A DNA stretch of 64,000 bases from Podocnemis expansa (taxonomy: Eukaryota; Chordata; Testudines; Podocnemididae), in the NCBI GenBank assembly GCA_007922195.1, contig ML682028.1:19064366-19128365 (forward strand), given 5' to 3'. The first letter of the stretch is position 1; each line of letters starts with the position of its first letter. Position numbers and translations under genes: made by a program. Below are positions 45,391 to 57,459 of the stretch, piece by piece. A model generated the notes under the pieces. That model was not told the DNA's origin and did no database searches. It worked only from the letters and a program-made list of their open reading frames with translations.

Positions 45391-48300
45391 TACAGTATCA
45401 ATGCTAAGTATTCTAAATGAGTAGGCCAGGGGCATCCAGGGCTCCTGGAGTCTGTTTCTGGCTCTGCTTGTGTGAGCTAATGAGTACTGAGCATTATTGT
45501 ATCATTCATCCAGAAAAAACCCAGGTATGCCATAAAAAGCCTGGTTGAGTTTCTTGTAAGGAGTTACATTTTATTATTCATAATATGCAGATCACATGAC
45601 AATAATTAAATTAAATTTGGCATTACCGAGAACTTGAGAACATTCAGGGTAGCTGCCAACAAGTACATGGCAAATGCCTAAATGAATTAAATGTTTGCAA
45701 GACATGCTGTACTAGGGTAGGCCTTTAAGGCTGCAATGTCTAGTGCCAGCATCGTAACTCAGTCAGAGCAGCTTACCCAGAGGGTGGAAAAAAAGAAATC
45801 CACCCTCTGCCCCCTAAAAACAATGGATCCCTAATTGTAAGAGTACAGGTCTGTGAGTCAGGGCACCTCCTTTCTGTCTCCAGCTGACTCACTGAATTGC
45901 TTGGGGCTCTAGGTACATCCACAATGTAAATTATAAAAACTAGAAATGGGCGAGGCCTGGTAGCCCGAAGCTGAGTTTCTTTCCTGCACCTGGGGAAAGC
46001 TTGAATCCACAGTTTGCAGATTTGGCCTCCCTCTTGCAAACCTTATGAGCACAGGCACTCTTTGATGTCTCTCAAAACTTCCAAGTTGGATAATGCTATC
46101 CCAAGAGAGTTTCTTGTACTGTATCTCATATTTTCTAAATCTCACAGATGGACAGCAGTTTACGAGCATAAAAGTTAATGATTTCGGTACCATCAAAAAA
46201 CTCACCTCTTCAGTTGAAATGTTGGCGATAAAGAACTATAGGGGCCAGGTCCTGCTCATCTCAACAAACTGGCTCCAAATAAAAGATTTGGAATTCTGAG
46301 CAATAATAATAATACTTTTTTTTTTTAAATCTCTTGAAAAGAACCAAATGGAGAGTTTCTGTATTGCTGTTTTTTCCCCCAAATAATATATTTGCTCTGA
46401 ATTCCTAAGCATTGCTGAAGAATAGCAACATAGCAGATGTGAATAAGACAGATATTAAGTAATAAACCTTTGATCTACGTAGTTGAGTAGGACCAACCTT
46501 GCTTCTATGGAATGCCTGAGATGTACGTACTTCTACTGAAGTGTTGATCCAATACATTGAGGATGCTGTGACATGTTGGGACTTTTTGGTCCTTTGCTTT
46601 TCAGTAACAAGAGTGATAAACATGGCCTTTGGTATAATTTTAGGCATGGTCAAGTTGGGTAATTCATCTTGATTTATATGCTACAATACATAGCCTCCCA
46701 CAAATGGATCTCTGAAAATGTCAGGGCCACCATCTTGACCAATACTATGGCTCAAGCAGGAGATCTGCCAAGGTAGTTGCTTGAGTTGTTATAGCATGAG
46801 GTAAGAGCTAGCTTGTGTAGGTGGGGCCTGCAAAAGGCTCATATCCTTAATGGATTTGGCATAGATGAAGATGTATTACACATGGTAATTAGTGGGTTAC
46901 GAAAGTGTCTGACATTGTCTATCTACAGATGTGTATGTGCATGGACACACCTGGTTCTACGTGGACTTCACAGTCATATCTAGGATCTGTGTAGGAAGGG
47001 CGACAGAGACTGGACACAGGCTGACAAAATGGTTTGGGCTCTATTATCTTTTCTGTCAAGCCCCAGCAGGGACCTATGGGCCAGTGGTTCCAGTGATTCA
47101 GGGTGGGGCAGCCAGTGAGACAAGCCAAACTTAAATCTGACCGTTTGACTTCTCCATTAAAATGAATTTGGGCCACTGACTAATATTGAAATTTTTTTTT
47201 TTTTTTTTTTTGTAGCTGGGAAAGTGACCATCGACTCTTCTGAAAAAGCCTCTGGGCTTGAACGTGTCTCACATGATTTCTGAGTTGTTAATAATTTTAA
47301 CCATGACAATGATTCCTGTGCTGTGAAAGATAAAGGAAGCCTGGGGAACAAGAAAGTTGTTCTTCAAATTTCTCCGTTTGCTACTTTCAATATGTTTATC
47401 TGCTTAAGCCAACAAGCTGCCTCTCCCTCACTGTCATTTGCAATCTTTATGGCTGTTCACTGATTTCTTTTGGCACTTATGGGCATACTTGTTTAAAAAA
47501 TGGATTTTGAGGATACTTTTTGCTGATTAAGTGATCAGAATGAAAAAAGTAAGAAAATTCATCTTTCCTTCAAGTTTGCACATGGAGCATTATTGTATCT
47601 TATCTAACACATATGGTAGATGAGATTTGCTCCAAAAATTGTTTCCTTTTATATCTATAACAAACCATAGAGATCAAAATATGAACATGTGAACTTGACT
47701 TTTAGGAGCATCATTAAAAATCTTGCATAACAAAAAATATACTGAACACCAAATAATACAGTATGTGGTTATCAATTAATGTGTAAGTTAAACCGTTCTC
47801 TTGTGTCACTCCCAGGGAGACTTTTAAACTTGCTTGGGTGGTTTTCTTTTTTGGAACCAGTTTAAAATGTTTGCACATATGCCAGCCATCTCCTAAATGT
47901 TTGTGTATAAGCAAGATTAAGAAGGGATTTTTTATTAAATGTATATCTAAAATCAGCCCACTGCCTTAGAGATCATTAGAGATTGTTAATGTGAAAGGCA
48001 CTCAGGTGAGAGAAAGCCAGATAAGATGCTGGTTTATCAGCTGTGTATGTCTCTGTTCAATTTGGCATCACTTCATATTGAAAGTCAAATTGTGCCCCTG
48101 TAATTTTTCACTAGTGGACTTCTGCCCGTGCTGCAAATCCAGGTGAAGTCGTAATGCATCTGATTAGGATCATGGGGATGGGCTAATGAGAGCTGCACAG
48201 GTTGTCTGGTATGACCCAGATCAAACTAACAGTCAACTTAAAGTGAATATGAGTGTTATGGGAGATGGGACAGTTGGTAGCCTCAAGAAGAGAAATCTTT

Positions 48301-49315
48301 TCATACTGCCTCATCTTTGTGCTTCCATCTGGACTGGAAAGAGCTCTGTCTGCTCTATGAAAGAAGAGTTCAGTCTCTATAGCAGATCCAGAAGACTGCC
48401 CAACAAGGGGGCCAAAAGTTTCTGAGGGCTTCTATGGTTGCAGTGGGTAGTTGTCCTCCAGGAATCAGCCAGAGACCAGCTCGTTCAGCTGCACAGCTCT
48501 CAGATGGGAACAACGTTTGGTCATTACTGCCCTGGGCTATATTTAAGCCAGTGACCTAGACGTGAAGCTCATCCACTATGAGGCATCTCCACTCCCCACA
48601 CAACCTTTGAGTAAGAAGATGTGTAGACTGAGAATTCAGTTTTCCCAGCTTTTTTGCACCATATGTCAGGCTGGTGGGAATCAGCACCCGAAGGCAATAA
48701 CACTGCCCTGCTTAACCCAAAACACTTTCAAACAGAAAGTGTCCAACAGATGGAATTCTCAGCGGCATAAATTTCATTACTTAAAAATCTGGGGCTGTGG
48801 TAGACAAATGCTAAATCCAATTACAAAATAAATTGGAAAAGAACCCAGCTATCTTTTAAAGAAAGTCTGACCTTTTAGTTAAGCTTTCACGAAGCTCTTT
48901 AGATTGCACAAGGGGCCAATGAGTCTGTAACTTAGTGATTTGGTGGGTCAGAGAGATTCCCAGTAAAACATCCTACGCCCAGCTGTTTACTGTGATCATG
49001 CTATCTCTTAAACTTCAGCTGATTTAGTGGGGAAAGGCAGACTGAAGATGATTCAGCTGTTTTAACCACCTGCGTGCTGTCCATTTTAGGAAGTTGAAGT
49101 GCTTCTTTGGGACTACTGAAAGGATCAGGTGTTTCATAATGCTCTGTTGATAGTAACAGAGTGCTAATAAGCTGAGAGTAGCATAACTGTGCACCTGGAG
49201 GAAGACTCAAGCATGATGGTGACATCCCTGCTGTTTGGTGGAGTGGTTAATTTTTGAAAGCCTTCTGCTTGTGCATGGAGGCTCAAGAACAAGGTTGAAT
49301 TTGGAAGAAGAGTTG
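45391..49315. other. Long stretch without recognised genes or named repeats
   Basis: Only a SINE scrap (about 45840-45912) and simple T runs (46315-46326 and 47190-47211) stand out. Open frames on both strands are 64-98 codons, overlapping and without motifs. Confidence 0.4.
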
Positions 49316-49522
49316 TACAGTGGTTAGTGCTGAATGCTGAATCAGCACTCCCAAATCTCTGCCCTGCTCTGCCATGGCCTTCCTGTTTGATCTTGGGCAA
49401 GTTGCTTAACCTTCCCACAAGTCCATTCACTCCCTGTACCATGGAGAACACTTGGTGGGCTATATTCAGCCATCTTTCCTCAAGTGTTATGAGGCTTAGT
49501 AAATTGTGAAGTGCCTGAGGAC
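49316..49522 (+). repeat. MIR-like tRNA-derived SINE
   Basis: 'acagtggttagtgctgaatg', 'gatcttgggcaagttgctta', 'accttcccacaagtccattc' and 'tatgaggcttagtaaattgt' follow the SINE order head, CORE, tail on the plus strand. Nearly full length. Confidence 0.75.
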
Positions 49523-49686
49523 TAAACTGTTTTGCTCTTATAAAACTGTAGTCACCTGGGAAGGCAGGATTGGTGCTAAGACTCACAGGCACTCAAGTTA
49601 AAAGAGATTCTTATTTATTGGTAGCAGTATGGAGCCACACTGATGTGCAATTAGGATTCCAGTAGAAGACTGTGCCATACATACAA

Positions 49687-49804
49687 CACAGTCACAAGCT
49701 CATGCGATAAATAAATCTGTTAGTCTTTAAATGCCACAGGATGCCTTGCTTTTTTTGGTTTACTAGACTAACACGGCTGCCCCTTTGGAACTTAGCACAG
49801 TCAC
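49687..49804 (+). mobile_element. Single-arm, 5'-truncated copy of the palindromic family with 9-bp TSD
   Basis: Element 49696-49795 lies between 'cacagtcac' repeats (49687-49695, 49796-49804). It starts 'aagctcatgcgataaataaa', exactly where the GAAA of the hammerhead-like core ends in other copies. It runs to the family's 3' end 'actagactaacacggctgcc', 'cctttggaactt'. The variable 5' end and fixed 3' end are the behaviour of a retroelement whose 3' end is used for insertion. Confidence 0.85.
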
Positions 49805-50915
49805 TGTGCTAGATTATGAAATGGGCATGTTGCACTGACCCAATAATTTTGGATTACCTGCAGTTGCCAATTGATTAGGAGTGAAACATTTCATGCACTT
49901 TGTTTATAAAGGCAATCGTCCCAGTTTTAAGTGGAGGTGCTCAGAAAATTTAGTGAAAACCTTATACCATATTTTGCAGGAGAATTTTTTTGGGGAAAAA
50001 AAGGTTTTTCCATTTTCCAGCCAGCTTTAATTTGAACCCTCCATCCATGCTTCCCTCCTCCCTCCCTGCAGCTGACACCACTCTTTAGAGGGGGCTTTAG
50101 ATGCCCCTTTTCCCTCCTGGAATGAAGCATCTTTCTTTGCAGATGGCAATTGTTTGTTTTGTGGTTAGTGTTCTGGAGAAATTTGAAAACAAAACAAGAC
50201 TTTCCTTTTTTTAGGTTTTGTGTGAGGAATCAGTTTATCTATTTACATTTTGTATAGACCCAAGCCATTGTATATTATCCCTGGATGTAATCAAATCTCT
50301 ATTCTGTTTAGATAAGATCTGAAAGTGAGGACAAAGCACAGACTTTCTTTTGCTTTGACATATAAGCATTTACAAAGAAGTGTGTGCTGAAAAACTGGTA
50401 TGTATTTCTATACTTTGCAAGAGACCCCAGAGATAAACACGCAGATTCACAGGAAATGCATGTTACATGTCAGTAAGTGCTCAAGTATGTGGAACAGAGT
50501 CAAATTAAATACAGAGGGACTTGGAGAAAGTGTAAATTAAAACAGGTGGGGTTTGAGCAGAGTTTGATGTTGAACTAAAGAAACTTGACTCTCAGACTTC
50601 TGCTCTTGTTGTCAGTGAAGTCCCCTGTATGGGAAATTCCTGAACTGTGCTATTTAAAGACCAGCTGTTCCATTCCCATAGGTTGCGAAATGCCCCTTCC
50701 CTCTCTTGGTAGTAAGTTTTCTGGCTAAGATGGGAAGCCTTGTGCTTAAAGGATGTGGAAAGTTGTTTTGGTCCGTACTGAGTTTTTTCTTTAAAAAAAA
50801 GTATTGTCAATTTTGCCTTGTATCTTATAGAAAACGTTAGAGACATTCACATGTAGATGAAATCAGAATATCCAAAGGTGCATCAGAGATCTACAACCTG
50901 TCTAAGTAAATAACA
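49805..50915. other. No gene; A/T-rich repeat tract near 49970-50040
   Basis: 'gagaatttttttggggaaaa' and 'ttttccattttccagccagc' look like an end of the A/T-rich family. 50.2-50.45 kb is AT-rich and apparently unique. Confidence 0.35.
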
Positions 50916-50917
50916 GA

Positions 50918-51012
50918 GTCCTAGAAAGACAGGGCCAGAGGCGACCTGATTGAGTCATCTGGTTTAATGGCTGAGGAGCAAATTAATGCCTTGTATTGAA
51001 GCTGCTGTTGGT
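50918..51012 (-). mobile_element. Probable CR1 3' end fragment
   Basis: 'gagtcctagaaagacagggc', 'cagaggcgacctgattgagt' and 'catctggtttaatggctgag' resemble the inverted CR1 end ('agaaatgtagggctggaagggacctcaataggtcatctagtcc'). Short and diverged. Confidence 0.5.
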
Positions 51013-51719
51013 TTCTAATCTTTTGAAGCATAAGAAATATGCACCTCCTCTCATTTTGGTTGTTTTCCTGTATCAGAGGACATCTTTATTTTTCCTCTCC
51101 AGAGGCTGCATCCAGCACACTTTGCCTCCTAACTTTGCTCTCTGTGAAACCTCAAGGTAGAGAAGAGAAACTGGATCACATTGGAAAACTGTCAGCTGTA
51201 TCATAACATGGGGCATCCGAGTGGCACTGAAGTCTCTTGCTGCCTTGAATAACTCTGGTGTATAAATGCTGCTTCCATTCGTTCAGGAGGAAGGGAAGCA
51301 GATCTCCTCTTCTCAAGACCCATGGTCAGTGGCAACATTTCTATGCTTTGGCATCTTTCAGCTTGGCATTAATGAAATGCAGCTGCAGACTTGGTCAGGA
51401 CCCCATGTGCACAGGACTGTGTGCACTGGACTGGACTGTCAAAGTCACTCCTGGGCTGGGCTGGGACTCAGAAGAGGAACAGTAAGCTCTGTCAAATGGT
51501 TTTGTCCTTCCTTCCCTCTGTTTGTACCTTTTGGAAAGAGAGCCCTGAATCCAGGTAGGAGGGCTGCTGTGCTGCAGGCTTCATTGCAGTCTTGGTGAGG
51601 TATCTGTGTTGGGATTTTCCCTAGCTGTAAAACAGAAATGAGATGTGATTGTGTCACAGAGGCAGTGTGAAGACACAATCCATAGAAGAGAGTGTGCAGC
51701 ACTCCCACCGATATTAATA
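51013..51719. other. No recognisable feature
   Basis: No supported gene; frames at 51.26-51.6 kb lack motifs and clear splice sites. Confidence 0.4.
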
Positions 51720-51754
51720 GATGTGATGACAAGTGCTATAGCTTTAATGGAAGT

Positions 51755-51872
51755 TAGGGACTTGAGGCAGAAATTAGTGAATGAACTTTCTATAACTTGA
51801 GTTGTACAGGAGGTCAGACTAGATGATTATAATAGTCCCTTCTGGCCTTAAGATTGTGCAGCTGTGAACCTT
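51755..51872 (+). mobile_element. CR1 LINE 3' end
   Basis: 'gttgtacaggaggtcagact', 'agatgattataatagtccct' and 'tctggccttaagattgtgc' are a clear CR1 terminus on the plus strand. Upstream, 'ggcagaaattagtgaatga' is the diverged continuation. Confidence 0.85.
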
Positions 51873-53071
51873 TTGGTAAAAAGGGTTTTATGGGATCAGA
51901 AGTAGACCAAGACTAAACACGATCTGGATCTATTAAATCCACTCACTACTTAAGATCAGGCTTCTTTTGAGACATCAAGTACTTGGCAATAAATTACCAG
52001 GGGATCCAGGAATGCACCAAGCTTCCCTGCAGGAACCATAATGAATCCACCTCTACATACGAGCATTGTACCCGAAAGTCACATAGGAGCAAACTTCCCT
52101 ATCATTGCATTGTGCGTTGATAAAAGGAGGGATGGGATTTACACACCTCAACAGTTGTTTGTTAGGCATTTGGACCGGCTCTGGGCCCTTTCCCACCTTA
52201 GATCCATGTATGGACCTTGCCCGCGAAGGCAGTGAGGAGCATGCTCTAAAATAAAATAAAAAACGGATGGAATAAAGAATAGTGAATGATGCCTGGCCTA
52301 GACACCTGAGCTGAGGCAATGCCATGAGGGGACCCAGGGAACTGCACATAAGCAGCTTCTTGCCCCAGCCCAACTTGGCCTACGGCATGGTGAGTCTCAT
52401 CTCCCTGAGGCAGTGGGGAAGGACCATGGGATTGTAAGGAGGAAGGTAAAGATCCTCCATTTACTTGTGTTGCAGATGGGCTGCCTTTGCACCTGCATAG
52501 ATCCCCATGCCCTGCCTCCCACATAGCAGCTGTGCAGTTTTTGCCCTATCTCTTGCGTGCCCACTGCAATGGACAAATGGCGCTCTGTTCCTGGGAGGAA
52601 AGCTGCTGAGAGACCCTCTCAACCTGCAGCTTTTCTCTTCCTTGTCTCACATATGGAATGTCCCACCTGCTTTGAGGCCATGGAGTGAGGGTACTGACTG
52701 AGGTGAAAGCCATGTTCATATCAGCCAGCAGGATCTGCAACATTTTTCCTGAGGGGAAAGCAGTGCAGGAAAAAGCGTGCAAGGTTTTAGCAGTCTTTTT
52801 TTTGTTTTGTTTTAACGATTTTTCTCTGTTTTGAGCTGGAGTCTCGCCTAGAGGTTGTGTTGTGGTGGTTTGTTTGAAGGAGTTAAGAAATCAAAGGGCC
52901 TTTGTGCTGCTCACCCTTGCTGAAAACTGGAAATGTGTGTGCATTTTGAGGGTTTGAAATGCCACCTAAGGAACATCAGTTTTTGAGAAATCCACGTTGG
53001 CTTGCTTTTTATTCCAAAGTCAGATTGAATTAGACCGTCTTTCTCCTTTAACAAAACAGTAAAACTATCTT
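51873..53071. other. No recognisable feature
   Basis: No supported gene or repeat. Frames at 52.0-52.8 kb occur on both strands and show no motif. Confidence 0.4.
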
Positions 53072-53123
53072 CTGTGGTTTGATCTGTCTGAAAAGTGTGT
53101 TTTCCAGACAAATCAAACCACAG
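53072..53123. other. Near-perfect 52-nt hairpin
   Basis: Positions 53072-53090 ('ctgtggtttgatctgtctg') pair with 53105-53123 ('cagacaaatcaaaccacag') with one mismatch in 19. The stem continues inward through aaaa/tttt with one bulged c, closing a 'gtgtg' loop. It could be a small MITE core, a microRNA-like hairpin or chance. No transcription evidence is available. Confidence 0.75.
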
Positions 53124-53274
53124 TTATCTTTTTCTTTTTTCTCTCCACTCATTAAAAATTTTCCCAGTCTTGATTCATTTCCTGTGTCCCACACTGTAAA
53201 ACAGAGACCTTATGCTGTACCATATCTTACAAACTATAGCCAGTAGGCTTCTGTCCATTTGAGTGTCTTAAGAG

Positions 53275-53420
53275 AAATTGCTGACAATGGGCCTGATGTG
53301 ATTGTCATCAAGAGAGTTTCTCATTACCCACCTGAAGAACTTTATGCATGTGTGTATAGTCCTGTTGAACTCCATGGGACTTTATATGTACATAAAGTTA
53401 ATTGCACGCCTAAATGTTTG
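53275..53420. repeat. Dispersed sauropsid repeat fragment
   Basis: 'gacaatgggcctgatgtgat' and 'cctgttgaactccatgggac' with 'gttaattgcacgccta' resemble the widespread 'CCTGATTCAGCAAAGCACTTAAGCATGTGCTTAACTT' repeat with its 'GTTGACTTCAATGGGAC' core. Confidence 0.4.
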
Positions 53421-54265
53421 CCAGATTTGGCTTTTAATTTCCAACACAGTATTAAATGCAGAATCGTTTGTGTGTGCCAAGAGAAATGTGCATGCAAATG
53501 CTGAAATAATTGTGTGCGCAAAACTAGCAGTTTAAAAGTAGAGATCAGACTTAGTCTCCTTTGGAGGGCTGGACCTTTGGTGACAAATAATTTTCAAATT
53601 AGTGCCTGTATTTACAGACTGTTGAGATCCTCAGAAGTTTACACAGAGAAGTAGAGAAAGCTCCACCCTTTAATGATGGCTTAGGAATAGTGTGCACAAG
53701 GTTGGCACTGAGGGATTGTTTTCATTGTATATTGTCTTGTGATGTGTGGTTTGGGACTTGGTTTTGTGTGGGGATGATTTTGCTTTTAAAGATGTTTTGT
53801 GCCTTTATAGCAGTGACCACAGGGAGCAACCACAGATGATCGGTTTCATAAGCCAAGAGAGGGATTTAGAAATGTAACCAGAAGGCGTAATTCTCCCACA
53901 ACATGCTTGCTTTGTGACTGTGAATGGCAGTTTTCTTGTATTCATGAGGGGTGAATGGAGCTCCCCCCCGACCCCGATATGAATTTAATTATAATCAAGG
54001 CCTTGCTCTATACACGTAAATGATGGGAACTGTAGAAACACATCGTCATAATATCACTGTAGCAAACAAGAAAGAATACGGCCAATTCGTCTGCTTCATT
54101 AGAGCTCCGTGCACACTTGCCCACAAAAGGTTGACTTAATTGTGGTAGAATTGGTAAGCTTTGATGAAGAACGGGCATCTGTTTTAGTTTATTTTTCAGC
54201 AATTGCAACACAGTGCTCAACATCAGGTTACTGTGAGATCAGGCAGGAGCTATAAGGATGGTCCA
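53421..54265. other. No recognisable feature
   Basis: No supported gene or repeat. Confidence 0.4.
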
Positions 54266-54267
54266 GA

Positions 54268-54640
54268 GTACAGGGTGTTAGGCTGGCATTTAGGAGATTT
54301 AGATTCATTTCTCTGTTTCATCCCAGACTTGCTTCCTTGCACTAAATCTATACTGCAGCTAGATACCCATGGCTGGCCTCTACCACTTTGCAGGGTCTTA
54401 ATGTCTGGGGTCCAGCCAGAGCCCTGAGGTCTGCACTGTAGTGAAGCAACCCCCAACCTGTATCTGAGTCAGCAGGCATGTACCAGCTGTTGGTTTTTCA
54501 GTTCAGTGTGGTCGTACTCTTAGTCTCTCCATTGGTCATCTCTAAAATGGGGCTAATTGCACCATTCGACCTCAGAGAGGTACTAGAGAATAAATACATT
54601 ATAAGATGTGAGGTGCTCAGATGTTTGGCTGATGCAGACC
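54268..54640 (+). repeat. MIR-like SINE split by a MITE fragment
   Basis: 'ggcatttaggagatttagat' and 'tcatttctctgtttcatccc' give the head. 'cttagtctctccattggtca', 'tctaaaatggggctaattgc' and 'tcagagaggtactagagaat' give the tail and 'gtgaggtgctcagatg' the end. Between them, about 54340-54455 ('aaatctatactgcagctaga' to 'gtctgcactgtagtga') has inverted ends of the MITE type, so the SINE was interrupted by a later insertion. Confidence 0.6.
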
Positions 54641-54651
54641 AGGGAAACATC

Positions 54652-54926
54652 TCAGGACAAGTCTTCACTGATGGTGGCAAATTTGACATTGTCAGATCGA
54701 TCTTCCTGGTTGAGTGAGCAGGTCCATTGAAGGTAAGTTGATCCATGAAGAAGACCACCCTGCTCAAGTAGCATAACATTGAATTGACAGGAGGGCTTTT
54801 CCCATCGACTCAGTGCACTGCAGACACCATGGTGGGTAGGTGTTAGGCATGTTATTTTAAGTAACACGTTTCTCTCCCTTTATCTACTGCCAAAAAGTGC
54901 CTGCAGTGTAAACCCGGGCTCAGACA
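54652..54926. mobile_element. MITE with GTCTACACTG-type termini
   Basis: Left 'caggacaagtcttcactgat', right 'gcctgcagtgtaaacccggg' as an inverted match. Internal 'aaggtaagttgatccatgaa' and 'cccatcgactcagtgcact' are typical of the non-autonomous family. Confidence 0.6.
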
Positions 54927-55109
54927 GATATACTAAGTTTCGCTGGAGCTCAAGCCACAAAAGGTTGCATCATGCTGTCTGGAGGTGATAACTAGGCTCC
55001 ATCTACCTCTGCAGCAGTTTGTAAAGTACGTACATGCCATTTCCTCCTAGCACGGGTACAGCAAGCAGTGTAAGTGGCAAGGTGATGCCCAGGCGAGTAA
55101 ATATACACC

Positions 55110-55580
55110 TAGGGTGTATACCCTATATGGCTTCCTGTATGGTCAGATTAGGCCCACTGACAGCAATGCTGGGCCCCAGGGCAGTATGTTCAGTGCCCCA
55201 ACCAGAAAGGGTGGGGTGAGGTGTAAGCAGCTTTCCACCAGAAGCTTTTACTTATCTATTATGTGCCATGAAGGTTTCCAGGTGACTGATGGCAGTATCT
55301 GCTGCTTGGCTTCCCAGGTCCCCTGGACTCCCCCTGGAGATTACTGCTGAACTCGTGAAGCTGTTTAACCAATACTGCCTCCTCATCCATCTGGGAGCCT
55401 GCATGTTACTTAATAAATAAACCTGGACCAAGGAAGGAGCAGAAAGTGAGAGTGGCGGGAGGTTCAGGGGAAGGGGCATGTGTGGAGGAGAGGAGGATGT
55501 GTATCTATCCACCCAGGCCCTTTTAAATTGCTGGACGCCTTGGCAGTTGTCCCCCTTTGCCCTCTCATGTTGGCGGCCCT
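55110..55580. repeat. GC-rich DNA-transposon-like remnant
   Basis: 'ggtcagattaggcccactga', 'tgctgggccccagggcagta' and the right side 'gcccttttaaattgctggac', 'ggcagttgtccccctttgcc', 'gttggcggccctgagcaagg' match a common sauropsid element whose end is 'GGCGGCCCTG'. The left limit and target duplication were not found. Confidence 0.45.
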
Positions 55581-55659
55581 GAGCAAGGCAGTGCCTTCCC
55601 TATCTACACCTCTATTTGTGGTAGTGTAGAGTCTCACTACATGGAGCTGTTCTGAGTTT

Positions 55660-55778
55660 CCTCATCCCTGCTGGGGCCTTTCGCTGAAGCACACCACAGT
55701 GTGTGTGTGGCCTGTTTTTCACTGGTGTAGCTACATGTACCCTACACACCATCACCAGTGTAGACAAGACCTTATGTA
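55660..55778. mobile_element. MITE right-end fragment
   Basis: 'cactggtgtagctacatgta', 'ccctacacaccatcaccagt' and 'gtgtagacaagacctta' form the 'GTGTAGACAAG' terminus of the MITE superfamily. No clear left end was found. Confidence 0.5.
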
Positions 55779-56044
55779 ACAATCCTAAACTAGTTCATAA
55801 GGTGGTGATTATCCAAAGCTCAGATGTTTTAAAACTGTTGTTTTCTCATGATGAGTTTTTATCTCTTTGTTGATGGTAGCTCAGAAGAGGACAGCTGGCT
55901 TAGCAGCAAATCAGATAAACACCATATGGGTATGAGTAAGCTTAAAGAATTATCCAGAATTTGCTCCCTCTTTGGAAAAACTCTGGCCTGGATTAAGTTG
56001 GTATTTACCATCCTAATGGAAAAAGACTTACCATCCGTCTACGC

Positions 56045-56176
56045 CTGCCAGCTACAACTGTTCAAAAGTTTTCACATTTTCAACATTTCAGCGGAAACTC
56101 TTCACTAGAAATGTTGACAGTTTTTCATGGTAACTTCTAATTTTTTTTTTTTTTTTTTTTTGACCAGCTCTTCTCC
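56045..56176. repeat. A/T-rich repeat ending TTTTGACCAGCTCT
   Basis: 'aaaagttttcacattttcaa', 'gaaatgttgacagtttttca', then about 21 T and 'gaccagctctt'. The end is the complement of 'AGAGCTGGTCAAAA', the terminus of the A/T-rich family in this window. Confidence 0.55.
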
Positions 56177-56685
56177 CATATGTTGCTGTAACTGACTGAC
56201 GACACTGGCCTGAAGCCCGCTATTCTCTGAGTAGCCACCAGTCCTGCTGGGAGATGAATAAGTGGGAACTGCTGACCTACTGAGGTAAGTGACTCATTAT
56301 GAACCTGGAGATACGGGAACTGGGAATGGGAGGATGAATTACCCTGAGTGAGGGCTGAGCAATCCTGAGTGAGGATTTCTAGGAACTAGGTAGAAAGTTT
56401 GGGATGAATTTGTGTTCTTATTAATTTCTTTTTTAATAAAGCTGCACTCCTGGAAGATTTTGTTTTAAGGAAGGCTGGGAAAGGAACCTGCTTCACAGTT
56501 ACCTTTTCTCTTTATCCCTTCTGATACTTTCAGACAGGAAAACAACACTGAATGATAAACCCGGTCTACATTAGAAAAGTTATCTGGGCTTGAAAATGGC
56601 TTCCAAACCACTGATTTCAGGAGAACCTGCATTGCTCGTATAGTTTGCAGATTTACTGAGAGCTTCTAGACTCAACAGGTTAATG
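56177..56685. other. No supported gene
   Basis: A donor-like 'tgag/gtaagt' at about 56284 follows the polypyrimidine-AG at 56167, but that acceptor lies inside the A/T-rich repeat. The 117 bp between them have stops in all frames. Confidence 0.4.
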
Positions 56686-56898
56686 CCAAGTCTACAGGTG
56701 AATTCATCTGAAGTCAATGCACATAAATTAAAGTGCTCATGTGGGTAGTCTCATACTGGATTAAAGTAGCTTTAGTTCACCCAATACCAAGGAGGAACAA
56801 CATGAAGTTTTTACATGCTTTAATGTCTGTGCATTGACTTGACATCTTTAATTGATTTGCCTTAGCTTTACTAAGAATCCCTGTTTAGACAAGCTCCA
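56686..56898. mobile_element. MITE with GTCTACAGG/CTTGTCTAAAC termini
   Basis: Left 'gccaagtctacaggtgaatt', right 'aatccctgtttagacaagct', inverted. Internal 'gtcaatgcacataaattaaa' mirrors 'ttaatgtctgtgcattgac', giving a palindromic core. Confidence 0.65.
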
Positions 56899-57122
56899 AT
56901 GGTGCAATTCATCCCTGTGCCTCCTTCCTCTAGGACAACCAAGAGGGAATCTGGTACTCACCGTGGTTCTGGTATTTGTCTGAAGTCCTAAAGGGATTTA
57001 TAAACTGTTAAATAAATTTCTCCCTTTTGATTTCTACTATTCATCTGGAGTGCAGTTCACCTGTGCCCAGCGGGCCAGCATCAAGCTTAGTAACAATTTA
57101 AATCCTTATGTGATGCACAGGT

Positions 57123-57459
57123 CTTTTTCTAAGCTCCAAAGGGGAAGCTGGGTTAGTCTAGTTCAGTAAAACAAACAAGAAGTCCTTTGACACTTAACGA
57201 CTCTCAAATTTATTTATCACATGAGCTTTCATAGGAGAAAATCCCCCTTCACTTTGAAGATGAGGAACTTACAGAATGGGAGGAAATAAATGCAGGGAAG
57301 TGTAAGTCATGGGATCAGGTCACACTGTAGGAGCAAATCAAAACAGTTGTAAAGATCCAAACGCTGGGGAACAGCATATAGAGGAAGATGAAGTCAAATC
57401 ACCTGTTGTAATGAGAGAAAAATCCAAAGGCCCTATTAAGCCCTGAAGCTTTTTCTAAG
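57123..57459 (-). mobile_element. Long copy of the palindromic family with 11-bp TSD
   Basis: Element 57134-57448 sits between 'ctttttctaag' repeats (57123-57133, 57449-57459). On the minus strand it runs from a 5'-truncated body ('gcttcagggcttaataggg', then 'ttttctctcattacaacagg') to the family's 3' end ('aaagtcctttg' region inverted, then 'cccctttggag'). The body aligns with the copy at 15.4 kb, including 'gaatgggaggaaataaatgc' and 'aagtcatgggatcaggtcac' on the plus strand. It shows what lies upstream of the short copies in the parent element. Confidence 0.85.

Noticed and set aside
56168..56284. Possible exon between a polypyrimidine-AG and a GTAAGT donor
   Set aside because: The acceptor is the end of an A/T-rich repeat ('ttttgaccagctct'), and all three frames contain stops. 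It could at most be an exonised non-coding exon.
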